This document shows, piece by piece, positions 34,362 through 46,726 of a stretch of 64,000 bases of DNA. Where the stretch lies: positions 133,920,001 to 133,984,000 of the forward strand of contig JBITNC010000001.1 in the NCBI GenBank assembly GCA_050084985.1. Direction: 5' to 3'. Each line of letters starts with the position of its first letter. Position 1 is the stretch's first letter. This DNA is from Nageia nagi (Eukaryota > Pinophyta). Below the pieces are notes generated by a model. That model worked only from the letters and a program-made list of their open reading frames with translations, had not been told where the DNA came from and did not search any database. A program made the translations under genes and the position numbers.

Positions 34362-36333
34362 TTTTTGGGTGCATAACCTCAAGGGTTTGGTCTGGTCATG
34401 TTCTCCATTGCCCGCAACAGTAGGTTCCTTTAAAGAGCAGAAAGTGTTGGGGATGCGCTCGTGTTGGTTTTTTTGCTCAATCTCCGATTTATAGGCCGAT
34501 TCCTATCTATATTTAAGGTCAAAAGTAAAAGGAAAAAAATAAAAAGATGAAGAGTTACAAGAAAGAGAAGTAAATAAACAACTAAAACAGAAAATTTACA
34601 ACCCGGGCATTGCAACGCAAGCACCAATCCATAGCCAAGATTAAGAATAGTAAACTATCTCGCACATGGGGTCTCGCAATCACAATACACAGCCACAATT
34701 TGAAGAAAACATTTCACACATAACATTCACAAAAGTAATAACAACCATTTTGTTGCAAGAGGCCAAAGCATTGTCTGTTTGTATTATCATATGTGAATAG
34801 CTCTCACAGATTTGGGCAAATTTGCTAAAATGTTCAACTTTTTTAATTTCTAAAAGCTAGCTATGTATGCAACTTCCTCCCTCCTTGGATGGTTGAGTTT
34901 CATTATATACATAACTGCTAGCATTGAATGAAACAACTAAAACAACACTATTTACATAAATGCTACAACTGTGCTAGATTACACAGTGGATAAGTACTAA
35001 TCAACATAACTGTAGTTTCTGAACAACCATGTCCATAGAGCCGTAATCCTTCTGACATGTCGTTGGCTGTTCCTTTTTTGGTCCTATAGCTGATTGAAGA
35101 TAGCACTGTAGCTGATTGAGTGGTTATTTGATTGCAATTTGATTGGTATGATTTGGTATTATGCTTTGTCAACCACTATCTGCTTCTCTGCAATCTTTAT
35201 GATCTCTACTGTGGATGTCAGTAATCAGAGCAACAATGGTTGATAGACATTATGTTCACTTGATTCAAGAACTGCCACTATTATGTGGAAATGACTCGAT
35301 GTCGACACATTAACAGGGCTCCGGGGGTCAAACACTTAAGATGAAGTGGACCCAAGTGTTCTTTCTCATGCATTACTCTTACACTTGCTTGGCAGGCTCT
35401 ATGTTCTTCTTCCATGCTCTGTCGATGATCAGATTCTACCAGGACCCGTTGATTTTCACCAAAAAATGTGACATCTTTCAAAATCAACAGGCTTTATTGA
35501 TATTCTGATTCTGTCGGGACCCGCTGATTTTCACCAAAAATCATGACATCATCACTCAAAATCAACGAGCTCTATTGATATTCTGGCTCCTCCAGGACCC
35601 GCTGATTTATACCAAAAAATGTAACATCATGTCTCAAAATCACCGAGCTTTGTTGATGTTCTGATTCCGTCGGGACCGCTAATTTTCACCAAAAAAACCT
35701 AACATCATCACTCAAAATCGGCGGGCTCTTAATGTTTTGGCTCCTCTGAGGGTCGCTGATTTTTACCAAAAAATGTGATGCCATGTCTCAAAATCACCGG
35801 TCTCTGTTGATGATCCTTTTAAAAATCTAGCTCTGAATTTATGCAAGTCTTGGACACTTGTGTCAACAATTCCAAAGGTCTTAAGGCAATAAACATAATT
35901 CCCGGATAGTCTTGTATACATGACTTGGGTACTTTTTGACAATTCTTTCAAGTACTTTGAAAGAAGATGACATAACTCCCAGGTACACTTAACTCTCGGG
36001 CACTAACGAATAAAAGAATAATCAATGACATGTCTCCTATCGACATAACTCCTGGGTATTCTTATTCACATAATTCCCAGGTACTAACAAAACAATATGA
36101 CTCCAGAGTATTATTATATATATGACTCCTGAGACTCTAAGGGGAACTAATGAGAAGAGAAGGGATTAATAAATATGAAAGAATACAAAATTTCACAACT
36201 CATGGAGAATAAGAGAATGATATCCCTCCCAAGCATTTTTATATACACAACTCTTGGGGACCAAAGAATAAAGAATAGAGAATGAAGAATAATAGAATTA
36301 CCTCGATTTAGAGTGTAATTCTAAAAGAATACA
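34362..36333 (-). mobile_element. 3' LTR of the gypsy element, with internal arrays
   Basis: The LTR contains a five-unit tandem array of about 77 bp (GGGACCCGCTGATTTT-CACCAAAAAAT-TGACATCA-CTCAAAATC type) with the GGACC word at 35440, 35516, 35594, 35671 and 35749. A second set of short repeats follows around 'ACATAACTCCCGGGTA' at 35890-36130. The 5' LTR has the same arrays. Confidence 0.85.
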
Positions 36334-36483
36334 ATCTTCTGGCGGCTCTTTAGGGTCTCTGCCTGCTAGAGAATAGGACCCTTCAACTATTGCTCTTAGT
36401 GGCTTGCCCAGAAGTGGACTTGGTTGCGGTCTCAATTGCTACCATCATGTCTAGTGGGAGGAATGGCTGCATCCTTTTATTCA

Positions 36484-39400
36484 GATCACTTAGATCTTTT
36501 CTATGTCTACTCTGAACCCTGCCAAGACACTATTCAGCCTTCCAGAATGTAAAAATTTTATAATGGCTTCTTGAGCTAACTCATTTATTTGTTGTAAGTT
36601 TGAGATTTGTTTCTCAGAAAAATATTGTTCCAAGAATTGAATGGTATTAGCTATCCAATTGGCAGCACTACCCTGTACATTCTGTTCTTCCCACAATTTG
36701 GGAGCTTTCATTTCAATTAAAGAATTTGTTAATGAATCTCAGCTTTGTTGCGAGCTAGTGTTTATTTATGTCCATGTTAAATACCAAACTTTGGAGTTCA
36801 CAAATTTCTTGAATCCTCTTCTGATATGACTAATTTGGCTTGGAAGAGACTGTTGCGAACTCTTTTTCAGTCAAAATTCTCAATCGAACCTACATCCTTT
36901 CTAAAATTACTCTGGGTATATCCAAAGCTAGCTTATAAAGAGTATTTTGAACATAGAATTCTTTGATGGCCTATATAGCTTCCTCCTTGAGCAGATGCAA
37001 GTGAGATAATGTTATCATTTTATCGCCAACTTGCTCCACTAATGATTTTCTGAAGTTCTTCATAAGCAATAACAGCTTTGCATTGTCATCTGATAGAACT
37101 TTATTTGTTGTGCTGACAGTCTGCATCTCGGCCTCAACCTGTTTGGTCTACTGAGCATCGATGACTGCAGCCTGAGCTTTGAGCTCTTCTATCATTTGAT
37201 TTGCAACATCTAACTCGGCTTTTGATGTTGTCATGCTCTTATCAAACTCTGTTTTCTGTTTATCAAGCTTTGCAATCAATTCTTTATTCTTATTCTACAA
37301 CCCAACTACTGTTTTATTTTTAAGAGCAATTTTTTTAAACTGATCAATTTTCTTATTCAATTTCTGTATCTTAGTCTCCATTGCTTGAAGACTTTTGCCA
37401 ACCACCATTGAAGTATTTACAAGAAACATGGACTGGTCAATAGTTGGTGCACTCTGCATATTTACATCTATTATTGCCGTGGGAGTAAAATCCAACTGCC
37501 CTTCTTTGAAAAGCATCTGTGCAATTTTAATATCTCCCGTCTCTGTTACTTTACTCAAAATTCTCGACTGTTGCTCAGGGAGTACAGGAGATTTATTAAC
37601 AAAAGTTGCCCAATCAATGGGCTCTACAATTTGTGTAGAAAAAATTGACTTTATTTCCTCTTGCAAGACTGTAGGAATAAAAGAATGGGTAGATATAACT
37701 CCACCTGCTATAACTGTTTCAATTTGTTCAATAGGTTGGGGCTGTCGGGGAGGTGTCAACTGTTGGACTTCTGGTTTAGGCTCGGCTTCTTCCATGGCCT
37801 CACCTTGTTCTTCAGGCTTATCCATTGGGCCAAAGTCCTTTTTTCCGGATTCATTGTCATCATCACCATCTCTCAGTCCTCCTCCGGGTGCAACTACTGC
37901 TATCCTACTGGCTTCAGGTATACTTCCCTTGCTTTGTTGAGTTTGGCTTTATCCCTCTTCCGGGGTTTCTGTTTGTTTTGGTGCTTAAGCTTCTTCTAGA
38001 ACATTGGTATTTGTATCCTGAGGCTCTTTGAACTCTTCTATATCAAAAATTTCAATTTCTTTTATTACCACCTTTGGGACTTCTTCTATTGCCTCCGAAG
38101 GCGAAGGTACAGTTCTTTGTGACTGTGACCTTGCTGTAGTCGACCAGGGCTTTTTTACGAGCTTTTGTTTCTTCTCCAATATCTGTTGGCTTTGAGCAAG
38201 ACTTTGAACTTCTCTTTTCTTTTTGGGAGAAAGTTCCCAAGAAGAGGTAGTGGTGTTCGAAGGGTTTTGTTCTCCCTTCTTTGGAGTTTCAACCATGCCA
38301 GATGGTTCTTCTGTTTGTACTGACCTCGCCTCTGCAGGGTTTCCCACAAAAATGAGGAAGAGGCTATCCCAACTTTGGCAAAGGATCCTTGGAATACTCA
38401 GCTTCCCAATAATTATCATATTTGAATTTTTCAAACAATTCACTCTCAATATGGTGAATTTTTGTAATTTGAATCTTGTAAAATAATGAATTTTATTGGT
38501 ACCCTGCCTAAGATATGCTAATTGGGTGAGGACCTTTGGGTTGAGGACTAAATCTTGCCTCTTATTTTCTCAGTTCCTATACTTTTTTATTCCTTCCAAG
38601 GCCATGCAGGCCTTATTCAAGGGTACAAATTCCCAATCTGGGTACATTTCTGCCTCCTGCTCAGTTTTATTTACAAAATTTTCTATATGGGGCCTACTGC
38701 CATGGACAAATGTTGGACGTTTTTGCTAGACCTTATTTTTTAGGTCATCTCCCCTAATGGGTCATACATCCATGCAGTTTCCACCTTATTCAATTTGAAA
38801 TTCTATACAATGAATTGGACCGTACTATCTTTACATCATATCTCTAAAAAAGTAAAATTCTCAGTAGAAGCCGGTATATCTACAATAGACTTAAAGTTAC
38901 CCCAGACCCATATTTACTTTCTATGGCACAAATCTGTCTACCCATCTCTATTGAATACAACCGAAAGGTAACATATTTAGGCAAAAAGAAAGGTCTCTCA
39001 AAATACCCATACCTGATTATTACGGTGCAGCTTCTCAAGAAGTACCAGTCACCAATTTAATTTTCTAATTGTAGCTCCCTCATTGTACTTTTGCGAAGCC
39101 TACTGGGGATTTTTCCAATCAAAATTTTTACTGCAGTTGCATAGGACATATCCATGAACTCGTAGTAGGATCCATGCAACTTGGTCAAAATTGGCACCAT
39201 TAGGTCAATTGGTACCGGCGCAGCACTGGAACTGATCGGCTCAACTCAGAGCCCCGCCTCTATGAGTTTGTCCAGATTTTGATGGACAAAGAGCCATCAA
39301 AGATACGAGGAATGTTTGAAATCTGACTTTTCAATTTTAAATACATTTCTTAATTTCTCCGATTATAAAAGCCGAGAAATCTTAGCAGACGTGAACTTCT

Positions 39401-40097
39401 GAAATGTTATAAGCCATACACACCATGGCTTCATCTATTTCAATATGGGTCTTTTTTCCCAAGATGACTGCAAGTGCTTGCAGCACTTCTCTATCCTTTT
39501 TTCTTTCAAAAAGAGCTATCTAGTCGCTCAGCCAGAGTTTAGCTTTTCTGCTGTCCTAGTATCTCCCATTGATCCAGCTCAGCATTTCATCTTGATTGAT
39601 ATAAAAATCATGTTTCTCCTTTTTCCAATCAATTTGTTTTTTAACAAGAAACGTCCAGTCTGCTAGAACAGCAAATGTTTGGACGATGGAGTTAGGAGAG
39701 TAATCCAGCACTGCTTCAAATACCAGTTCAAAAGTATGTCCCTCTTCAATGCTCTTGAACATTCTAATTTGGTACCCCTTTTGATGATGCCTGTGTGCCA
39801 AGGAGTATAAAAGCTCAGGGCATGTCGACTCATAGGGCACATAATATGCTAGGCCCTGGTCAATCATGACATCTCTCTTCGAATGAGCAAATGACCTTCC
39901 TTTTTTGCTCACTTTAGGTGTCTTAAGCTGCAACAGAACACGGCTAAGGTCAGCTCTCCATGTATCCATATGATTAATTACCCCATTTCAATCCAATTTA
40001 TCCCTAGTGCATTCTCAAAATATTCTTCTTGTAAAGAGAGGAGGCCAACGTCGAGTTGTTCTACTTCGGCTGCAGAGTATGACTGAGAGGTCGCCAT
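36484..40097 (-). pseudogene. Large extra frame downstream of integrase (env position)
   Basis: A start is seen at 40097 (MATSQSYSAAEVEQLDVG). After a frameshift comes 39969-39556 (MDTWRADLSRVLL, KGRSFAHSKRDVMIDQGLAYYVPYES). Then a poorly readable middle follows. Next is a proline/glutamate-rich, hydrophilic part (38449-37985 and 37825-37295; SSWELSPKKKRE, EEAEPKPEVQQ). Then a coiled-coil with METKIQKLNKKIDQFKK, ELIAKLDKQKTEFDKS and DVANQMIEELKAQA, and a final part ending near 36490. The intact protein would be around 1200 residues. It has no visible signal peptide or transmembrane segment, so it does not look like a classic envelope protein. No family recognised. Confidence 0.6.
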
Positions 40098-40971
40098 GAT
40101 ATTAACAACCTTTTTTGAACATCTGGTTGTCATTTAGATATAGCAATCTGGGCAATGCAAGGTCCTACAACTTTTCTCTCTTCCAACACAACTCGGCTCT
40201 GAAATCTCTAAGCTCTGAATGCTCTGGTAACTTATGTGCTTGAAATTGGCTAAGTGTTGAACTATAAAGTATGGGGGAGATTTTATTTGTCCAAAGTTGG
40301 CAAGATTTCCATTAATGGCAATTACTTCTTGATGATCTTGAGACTTGCACATTGTACGGATTGAGCTAACATAGGCTAGATTAGTAAATTCAAAGCACAC
40401 GAGAGTTTATTTGTTATACTTGTGCGATGGTTCGTAAAATCCGAGGAAATCTCTACTTAAATGTTGCTTTATTCAGTGATAGCTAAGCAACATGTCAGCA
40501 TTAACTCTTGACGAAGCTGAATTAAAGTTGACCGCTAAGTAGTACATCGACATTAACTCTTAATAACACTAAATTAAATGAGCATTAACGGCTATTTACT
40601 TGTTTGAAAACTATGCAAAAAAACTTTATGTACAATATACAATGCTTTGCAGGTAGTACAAGTTTACCTCATCACTCAGTAATGTTTTAAATAGATCCGA
40701 TTAATGGGAATAGGTAATTCCTAGGACCCGGTAACATCTTGCAACTTGAATGCATTATTTTGCATAGCCTGGGTAATGTAGAGCCTGCTCCAAAAAGTCA
40801 AATTTTTGATGTCTTCCAAGCTTTGCTCTTTCCTCATCTCATTTGAGAACAATATCACCTGGTTCAAACTTAACCCGAGAAGACTTTCTTATCAAACCAT
40901 CTCTTGACGATGTGCTAACGATGCTAGAATGACTCATATGCTTTGTTCCAATCTTCCTCCAATTTCAGGAG

Positions 40972-41966
40972 CTAACTATATCTAGATTGTAGTGGCTTAA
41001 AATCATGGTCTTCCATTTCTTGCAGGATTTTTAAAGTTGGTAACTCCATGTGTACTGGCAACAAAGGTTTTTTACCATATACCAATTCATATGTGGATGT
41101 CTTTATTGTTGATTTTATACTAATTCTATCAACCCATAATGCATAGTCCAATTGTGTATGCCACTGTCTGGGATTCCCTTCAATTGTTCTCTTAATGATC
41201 CAAGTCAAAGTTTTGTTAGTTAACTCAACTAACCCATTACCCTGTGGGTAATAGTTTGAAGAGAATAACCAATAAATTCCATACTGAGCTACAAAGCTTG
41301 CAGATTGCCCCCAATAAATGTTGAACCATTGTCTGACACTATAGTCTGTGAGATTCCAAAGCGGGTGATTATCCTTTTAATCATTTCTATCACCACTTCT
41401 TGATCTCCATTTTTGCATGGCATAGCCTCTAACCATCTAGTGAAGTAATCTGTTGCAGTCAAAATAAACTTGTGGCTTGCCGAGGAATTTGGGTTTATAA
41501 CACTAATGAAGTACATACCCCAATGTTGAAAAGGCTCTTCAACTACTATATGTTTGAGAGGCATCGCAACTTGTCTTCTCTTTCCCACAAATCTTTTACA
41601 CTTATCACATTCTTGGGCAATCTTGAATGAATCCTGAAACATAGTGGGCCAATAATATCCAACTTGTAATACCTTTGCTGCTGTAGTTGGTCCACTATAA
41701 TGCCCGCCAGAGAATCCGTAATGAAATTCATGCAATATTCTACAGGATTCATCTTGAGTCACACATCTGAGAAGGGTTTGATCAAAACTTTTTCTATACA
41801 AACGATCATCTATCATGATAAATTTAAGGGCATGCAACCTGAATCTCCTTCTTTGGAATCTTTCCAGAGCTTCAAGGCATCTACCAGTTTGAAAATAAAC
41901 CATGATTTGCTTAATCCACTCACTTTCATGATTAAGTTGCTGCTCATCCTCCACAAGAGCAATCAT
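40972..41966 (-). pseudogene. Gypsy integrase
   Basis: The frame at 41289-41966 starts in the RNase H-integrase linker and contains the HHCC finger (HEFHYGFSGGHYSG, VGYYWPTMF, CDKCKRF). The catalytic core follows: FILTATDYFTRWLEA (first Asp), then IVSDNGSTFIGG (second Asp). The frame breaks there and resumes at 41208-40972 with a W-x-x-x-L-x-x-A-LWVDR type sequence and KTSTYELVYGKKPLLPVHME. The latter is the conserved T-P-F-x-L-V-Y-G block at the end of the core. The final Glu lies in the gap and is not clearly readable. Inactive. Confidence 0.88.
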
Positions 41967-41988
41967 ATGTAAAGCCTCAGCTATATTT

Positions 41989-43170
41989 TCACAAAGCCCT
42001 ACCTCTGATCAGCTTGGTTGGCTTAATCTCTATGTCGTATTCCATTATTTTAGTGATCCAACCAGCCTTTCCTTCACTTAGATCTTCTTGTCTAATATGA
42101 TTTTTTACATCTAGATGAATAGTATATACAAGGACTCTATTGTGGGAGACATAATGTTTGAATTTTTTAAATCCTTTCATAATGGAAAACACTTGTTTTT
42201 CAATAAATGAGTACCTTTGTTGGTGTTGATGCAATGTTTGACTATGAAAGACAATTGGGTGTTCTTTCTTATTGTCATCCTTCTATGCCAAAATTGCAGC
42301 AATGCTCTTGTTTGCTCCATGTGCATACATGATAAAATCTTTTAACATATCAAGATTTTTAAGCACAGGGGCTTCTGTTATAGCCTTTTTTATCTCTTTG
42401 AACGCTCCTTTTGCTTCACATGACCAGAAAAATATAGCATCTTTCTTTAGCATTAAAATGATAGAAGATACAATTTCTGAAAAATTATTAATCAATTTCC
42501 TAACAAAATTGATTAGACTAAGGAATGACTGTAAGGCCTTATTAAAGGGGAGTGGTAATGCTTCTATAACTTTCACTCTATCTGGATCAATTGCTAATCC
42601 CTCTTTTGAGACAATGTGATCAAGTAACTTTCCTTGGTTGACAATAAAAATTGACTTTTTTGGGTTGATTGAAATGCCAAATTTCATGCATCTTTAAAAG
42701 ATTGACCTTAGATGTTCCAAGTGATCACTTCTACTTCTAGAGAAGACAATGATATCATCTAAATAGATCAATATAATCTTGTTTATAGGCTCGCCAAATG
42801 CATGTTACATAGCTCTTTAAAAAGTAGCTCTTGCATTAGAAAGACCAAATCCCATCCTTTGAAAAGCAAATATCCCCCATTTAGTTGTAAATGTTGTTTT
42901 GAACTGATCTTCATCCTTCACCCAAATCTAATTAAATCATTAGTAGCTATCAATCATTGAAAAACAACAAGCTCCGGCCATTGTATGTAGGATCTGCTCC
43001 ATAGGAGGGAGAGGATAATTCTCTTTAAGGGACATTATTCAAATTTCTGAAATCAACCCAGAGTCTGATTTCTCCACTTTTCTTTCTAACAGGAACTAGA
43101 TTTGCAACCCAAGAAGAATGCTTGATAAGATAAATGATTTTTGAATCAAGTAGCTTGATTAACTCTTATT
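41989..43170 (-). pseudogene. Gypsy reverse transcriptase and RNase H
   Basis: Near 43150-43060 the minus strand reads SSWVANLVPVRKKSGEIR then WVDFRNLN, the RT start. Near 42765 it reads LIYLDDIIVFS, the catalytic YxDD box. The frame 42687-42283 continues KFGISINPKKSIF, DHIVSKEGLAIDPDRV, FLSLINFVRKLI and a W-S-C-E-A-KGAFKEIK block, then the start of RNase H. The frame 42234-41989 covers RYSFIEKQVFSIM, HYVSHNRVLVYT and WITKIMEYDIEI. Catalytic RT residues survive, but frames are broken in several places. Confidence 0.88.
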
Positions 43171-44515
43171 TCATAGCTTCTTCTATCTTTGGGTTGACAG
43201 GTCTTTGTTTTTTGCCTGTATGGTTTGACTTTTGGCGCAAGCTCAATTGTGTGTTGGATGACATCTTTGTCATATGTCTTTAGATCATCATAAGTCTAGG
43301 CAATTACTTGGAAAAACTCATGATAAATCTGAAACATAGCAACCTTTTTTGCATCAGATTACTCTAAACCAATTTTTATAAATTTCCCGAGTTCTACTTC
43401 CAGCTCAACATAATTCTCTTTCAGGATGATCGAAGACTTAGCCTTTAATACATCTTCTGAATCAAGTAGTCTTTCAAAAGAGAGCAGTCCTTTTGGTATT
43501 ACATTGTTTTTGAGTTGAATGACATCTGATTTTTGGAAACAATGACATTTCCTGAGTATCAAAAATGTGAGCCATTGCTTCATCTACGAGGAAGTTGACA
43601 ATATGCTCATCGAAATCATATACTTGTCAGAAATTTGCAGCATTGAGTACTGAAGGCCTACACTGAACTTTGACTCCAAAAGCTCCTCTTTTATAATGAG
43701 CAAGGTTATAACGTGCCCTCTTCCAACAAATGCATCGACTATTTGGTTGTGCCTTCTAGAAACAGATATAAAATTGATAGCTAGAAACAACTAAAATAAA
43801 TCCCATACTCTGTTCTTGTAGTTCGTCAGGTAATGATGTTTTGCATTGATTTGATTTTTAACTTGTTTGATGGAAAATTAGGCATCTGATGCCAATACTG
43901 ATTGCTTTAGATAACCCTCAACAAAAGGCTTCATATTCAACAACATTGTTTGTACATATCCATGTGAATCGGAAGGAGAATCTTTTGGTAGTTCCCATGG
44001 GAGATTTGAAGACCACTCCAGCTCCACATCCATGTCTACACTGGGAACCATCAAAATACATCGTCTATACCTCATGTTCTTTATCAGCAGTGAGAGATTG
44101 GTTGAACTCATATAGACAATAATTGCCCATGCCAACATCTGTGACCTAATAATTCAGATCATTTGCTGAAAGAACTTTAATTGTCAGCAGTGATTCCCTT
44201 AGTGTGTCACTTTCAAATATCTCCACTGGTTGTGGATCATTCATGCAGTTTAGTTCATTGATCCTCTTAAGATGGACAGTTTTAGTGTCTTCATTCAAAA
44301 TCTTCACCTGTTTGTTTTGGAAAGGAAGCAGATGATTATAATCTAAGGCTAGGTACCGTCCCAATTTAGCAGGAAATTCTCTGGAAAGACATTCCGAATA
44401 GTGATGGAAGATCAACTACAATAATGTCTTGGACAACACGAATATTAGGTAAGGCATTCAAAGTTATTTGAACACTTTTAACACTACCAACCACATCTAC
44501 TAAGGAAGAATTTAA

Positions 44516-44707
44516 CTATATGACACCATCAATGCATCTTGTAATGTACAACTTCATTTCGTTTGCAACAACTTTAGGGATAACAGTTATTGCAGCTCCG
44601 GTATCTATCATACAGTTGTTCACTACCCAACCTTCTAATCTTATGGATAAATAGAAAGATGAGGGTCTTATTATACCTATTGGAGCTAAAGGGACAACTT
44701 CAAACAT
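44516..44707 (-). pseudogene. Gypsy aspartic protease
   Basis: The frame contains CMIDTGAAITVIPKVVA, the retropepsin active-site motif D-T-G-A with flanking hydrophobics, preceded by a beta-strand-like FYLSIRLEGWVVNN. Further sequence on the left to about 43360 (frames at 43359-43583, 43584-43790, 43878-44138, 44146-44415) is the protease-RT linker; it is decayed and long. Confidence 0.75.
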
Positions 44708-44832
44708 AGCATAGACAAGATTCTCTTCATTTGTTCTTTTTACAGTTTCTTAACTTTAAAGCATCTTGCAAAAGATCTAATTGGTATCCTTAATGCATCA
44801 AACATAGTCATCTTAGAAGGAGTTTTCTTTAA

Positions 44833-46557
44833 TTATTTGACAATATTATAAGGAGCATATGGGATGGACTTACTTGGTTCCGCTTGCTGATGTGTTCTGA
44901 AATGTTGAGTAGTCTTTTCTTTATGATAATCAATGATGAAAGGATATCTCAATGTACCGAGTCTTTCTTTCTCCGAGACTTCTTTTCTGGTTGCAGCATG
45001 GTTTGTTTCACCCAGGACGTTAGTACCCCGGTTTGATGGAATAGTTTTCGGATTAAACGGGACTTGATAATGTTGGTTCTGAGGCTGAGCTAAAAGAGCC
45101 TTAGCTTTCTTAGATTCAAGTTGGGCTTGAATGGAAGCTCGATACTGCTGAGTGGCTTGAGGCTGTTGTGGAGCTATTGAAGAAGTTGCTCTAGTTTGAA
45201 CACAATTTGCTTGTTCTCTAACATATCCCGAAACCCAAAAATTGACCATTATGAGATCAACAACAAGATCTGAAGCAGATTCTACCATCTGGTCAAAATG
45301 TAACCCCAAATACTAATGTTGATACATCACACATGAATCTAGAAAATGAGCTGAAAATGGTGGACACCACTCCGCAATGCTCGAAGCAGCACTATCTGTA
45401 GAACTAATCATAACAGCATTCTCAATTGTTTTAGGAGGATTTGACTGTTCAAACTTATTGACCTTGGGTTGGAATCTTGGTTGATATTGATTATCGTATC
45501 TTCTATAATTAAAACCATGATTCTGCCTTTCTTGCAGAGTGAGCTTATTGATTAGATTTATGATAGTCACCTCCAACTGCCTTATTCTCTCTTCTTGAGA
45601 TTTAGGTTCAGTAACAGTACTTGTGGATGCAAGAGCGGTTAATGCTGATAGCTATTTTTGAACAAGAGGTTTGGGAGAAGGTGGTAAGGCCAAAACTCCA
45701 GGATGACCTATTTGTGGAGCTTGCTTGAAAAATAAACTTGGAAATACAGGCATGATGATTCTAGGCTGCATTTTACCAGAGGACACCAAAGTATGTTCTG
45801 CAATATTTGCTATCTGGTAAACATTTGGGAATGTGTCTTTTAACATAACATGCATATTTAGGTCAGGAAGAAATGTTTTCCTGTAATACACCAAAGCTTA
45901 TGCATTCGTTGGTCTAATCCTTGCTAGTATGGACTTCCATGTTCTTTCAAATCTTATATTAAAATCATCAATAGATTCATGAGGATGTCTTTTGATGCAT
46001 GCTATGAGGCTAAAGAACATGCTACCATCGTCATTTACAAAAAATCCTTTAATCAAAGTCTGACACAACTCTCCATATGAATTTATAGATTAGTGGGTAA
46101 GAGTTCTGAACCAATCAGCTATTTTGCCTTCAAAAGAGTGTGATAGTAGTCTAGTCATCACAGTTTCATCAGTAATATCAAAGCTTAAGGCCAACAAAGA
46201 TACATCTTGACAATGCTCATATGGCGTCTTTTCAGAGCCATCATACTTAAGCAAAACTTTAAAAGTTGCTTGAGGTATAGGCGGTGAATTAGCAGCTACA
46301 ACCAAAGGATGACTATTATTGCAAGCAAGAAAATCTACTGGTTGAGCCATACTTGGAAAATGTACAGGAGACGAAGGATTTTCTGGGAATGAGTCAAATA
46401 CAACTAACAAAGGGGTTGCCCTTAAAGGGACAAAAGGAGACAACCCGAGAAATCTTTCACTTAGTCCTCCTATGAGAAATTGACAGCTCTTGAAACCTAA
46501 GCTAAGGGAATTTCTGGCACTACTTCTAATTAGTCTGCGTTCTGGAGGTGCCAACAT
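44833..46557 (-). pseudogene. Gypsy gag
   Basis: The frame 46557-46090 has a leader, then FKVLLKYDGSEKTPYEHCQD, TVMTRLLSHSFEGKIADWF and TLTH, the usual capsid start of plant gypsy gag (F-x-G, Y-E-H, A-x-x-W-F). After a stop the reading goes on with SINSYGELCQTLIKGF (S-I-x-S-Y/W type), then frames at 45894-45652, 45576-45313 and 45309-44833. The last is glutamine-rich (APQQPQATQQYRASIQAQLE). No CCHC zinc knuckle was seen. Confidence 0.75.
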
Positions 46558-46684
46558 TCAAAACATTGACTGGTTTGACAAGTCACCAATAAGGTTACAA
46601 GAACCTTATAATCTTGAAGAATTCAATTGATAGCCCACCAGACGAGGCTATCAGGCCTGACAACACCTACTAAATATGGAATTT

Positions 46685-46726
46685 AGCTCGTGTCCCACCG
46701 GGCATGCCAAAAACAAAATTGGCTAC
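46685..46726 (-). promoter_or_regulatory. Putative primer-binding region of gypsy element
   Basis: Just inside the 5' LTR the minus strand reads TTTTTGGCATGCCCGGTGGG, resembling the TGGC-CCC/GTGGGA type primer sites of plant Tat/Athila elements rather than the initiator-Met type. It starts about 13 bp from the LTR end, more than usual, so either the LTR end or the site is misplaced. Which tRNA it matches cannot be decided by eye. Confidence 0.35.

Noticed and set aside
37395-37940. 181-residue plus-strand frame opposite the gypsy 3' frame
   Set aside because: Antisense shadow of the hydrophilic/coiled-coil coding strand; composition is what that predicts.
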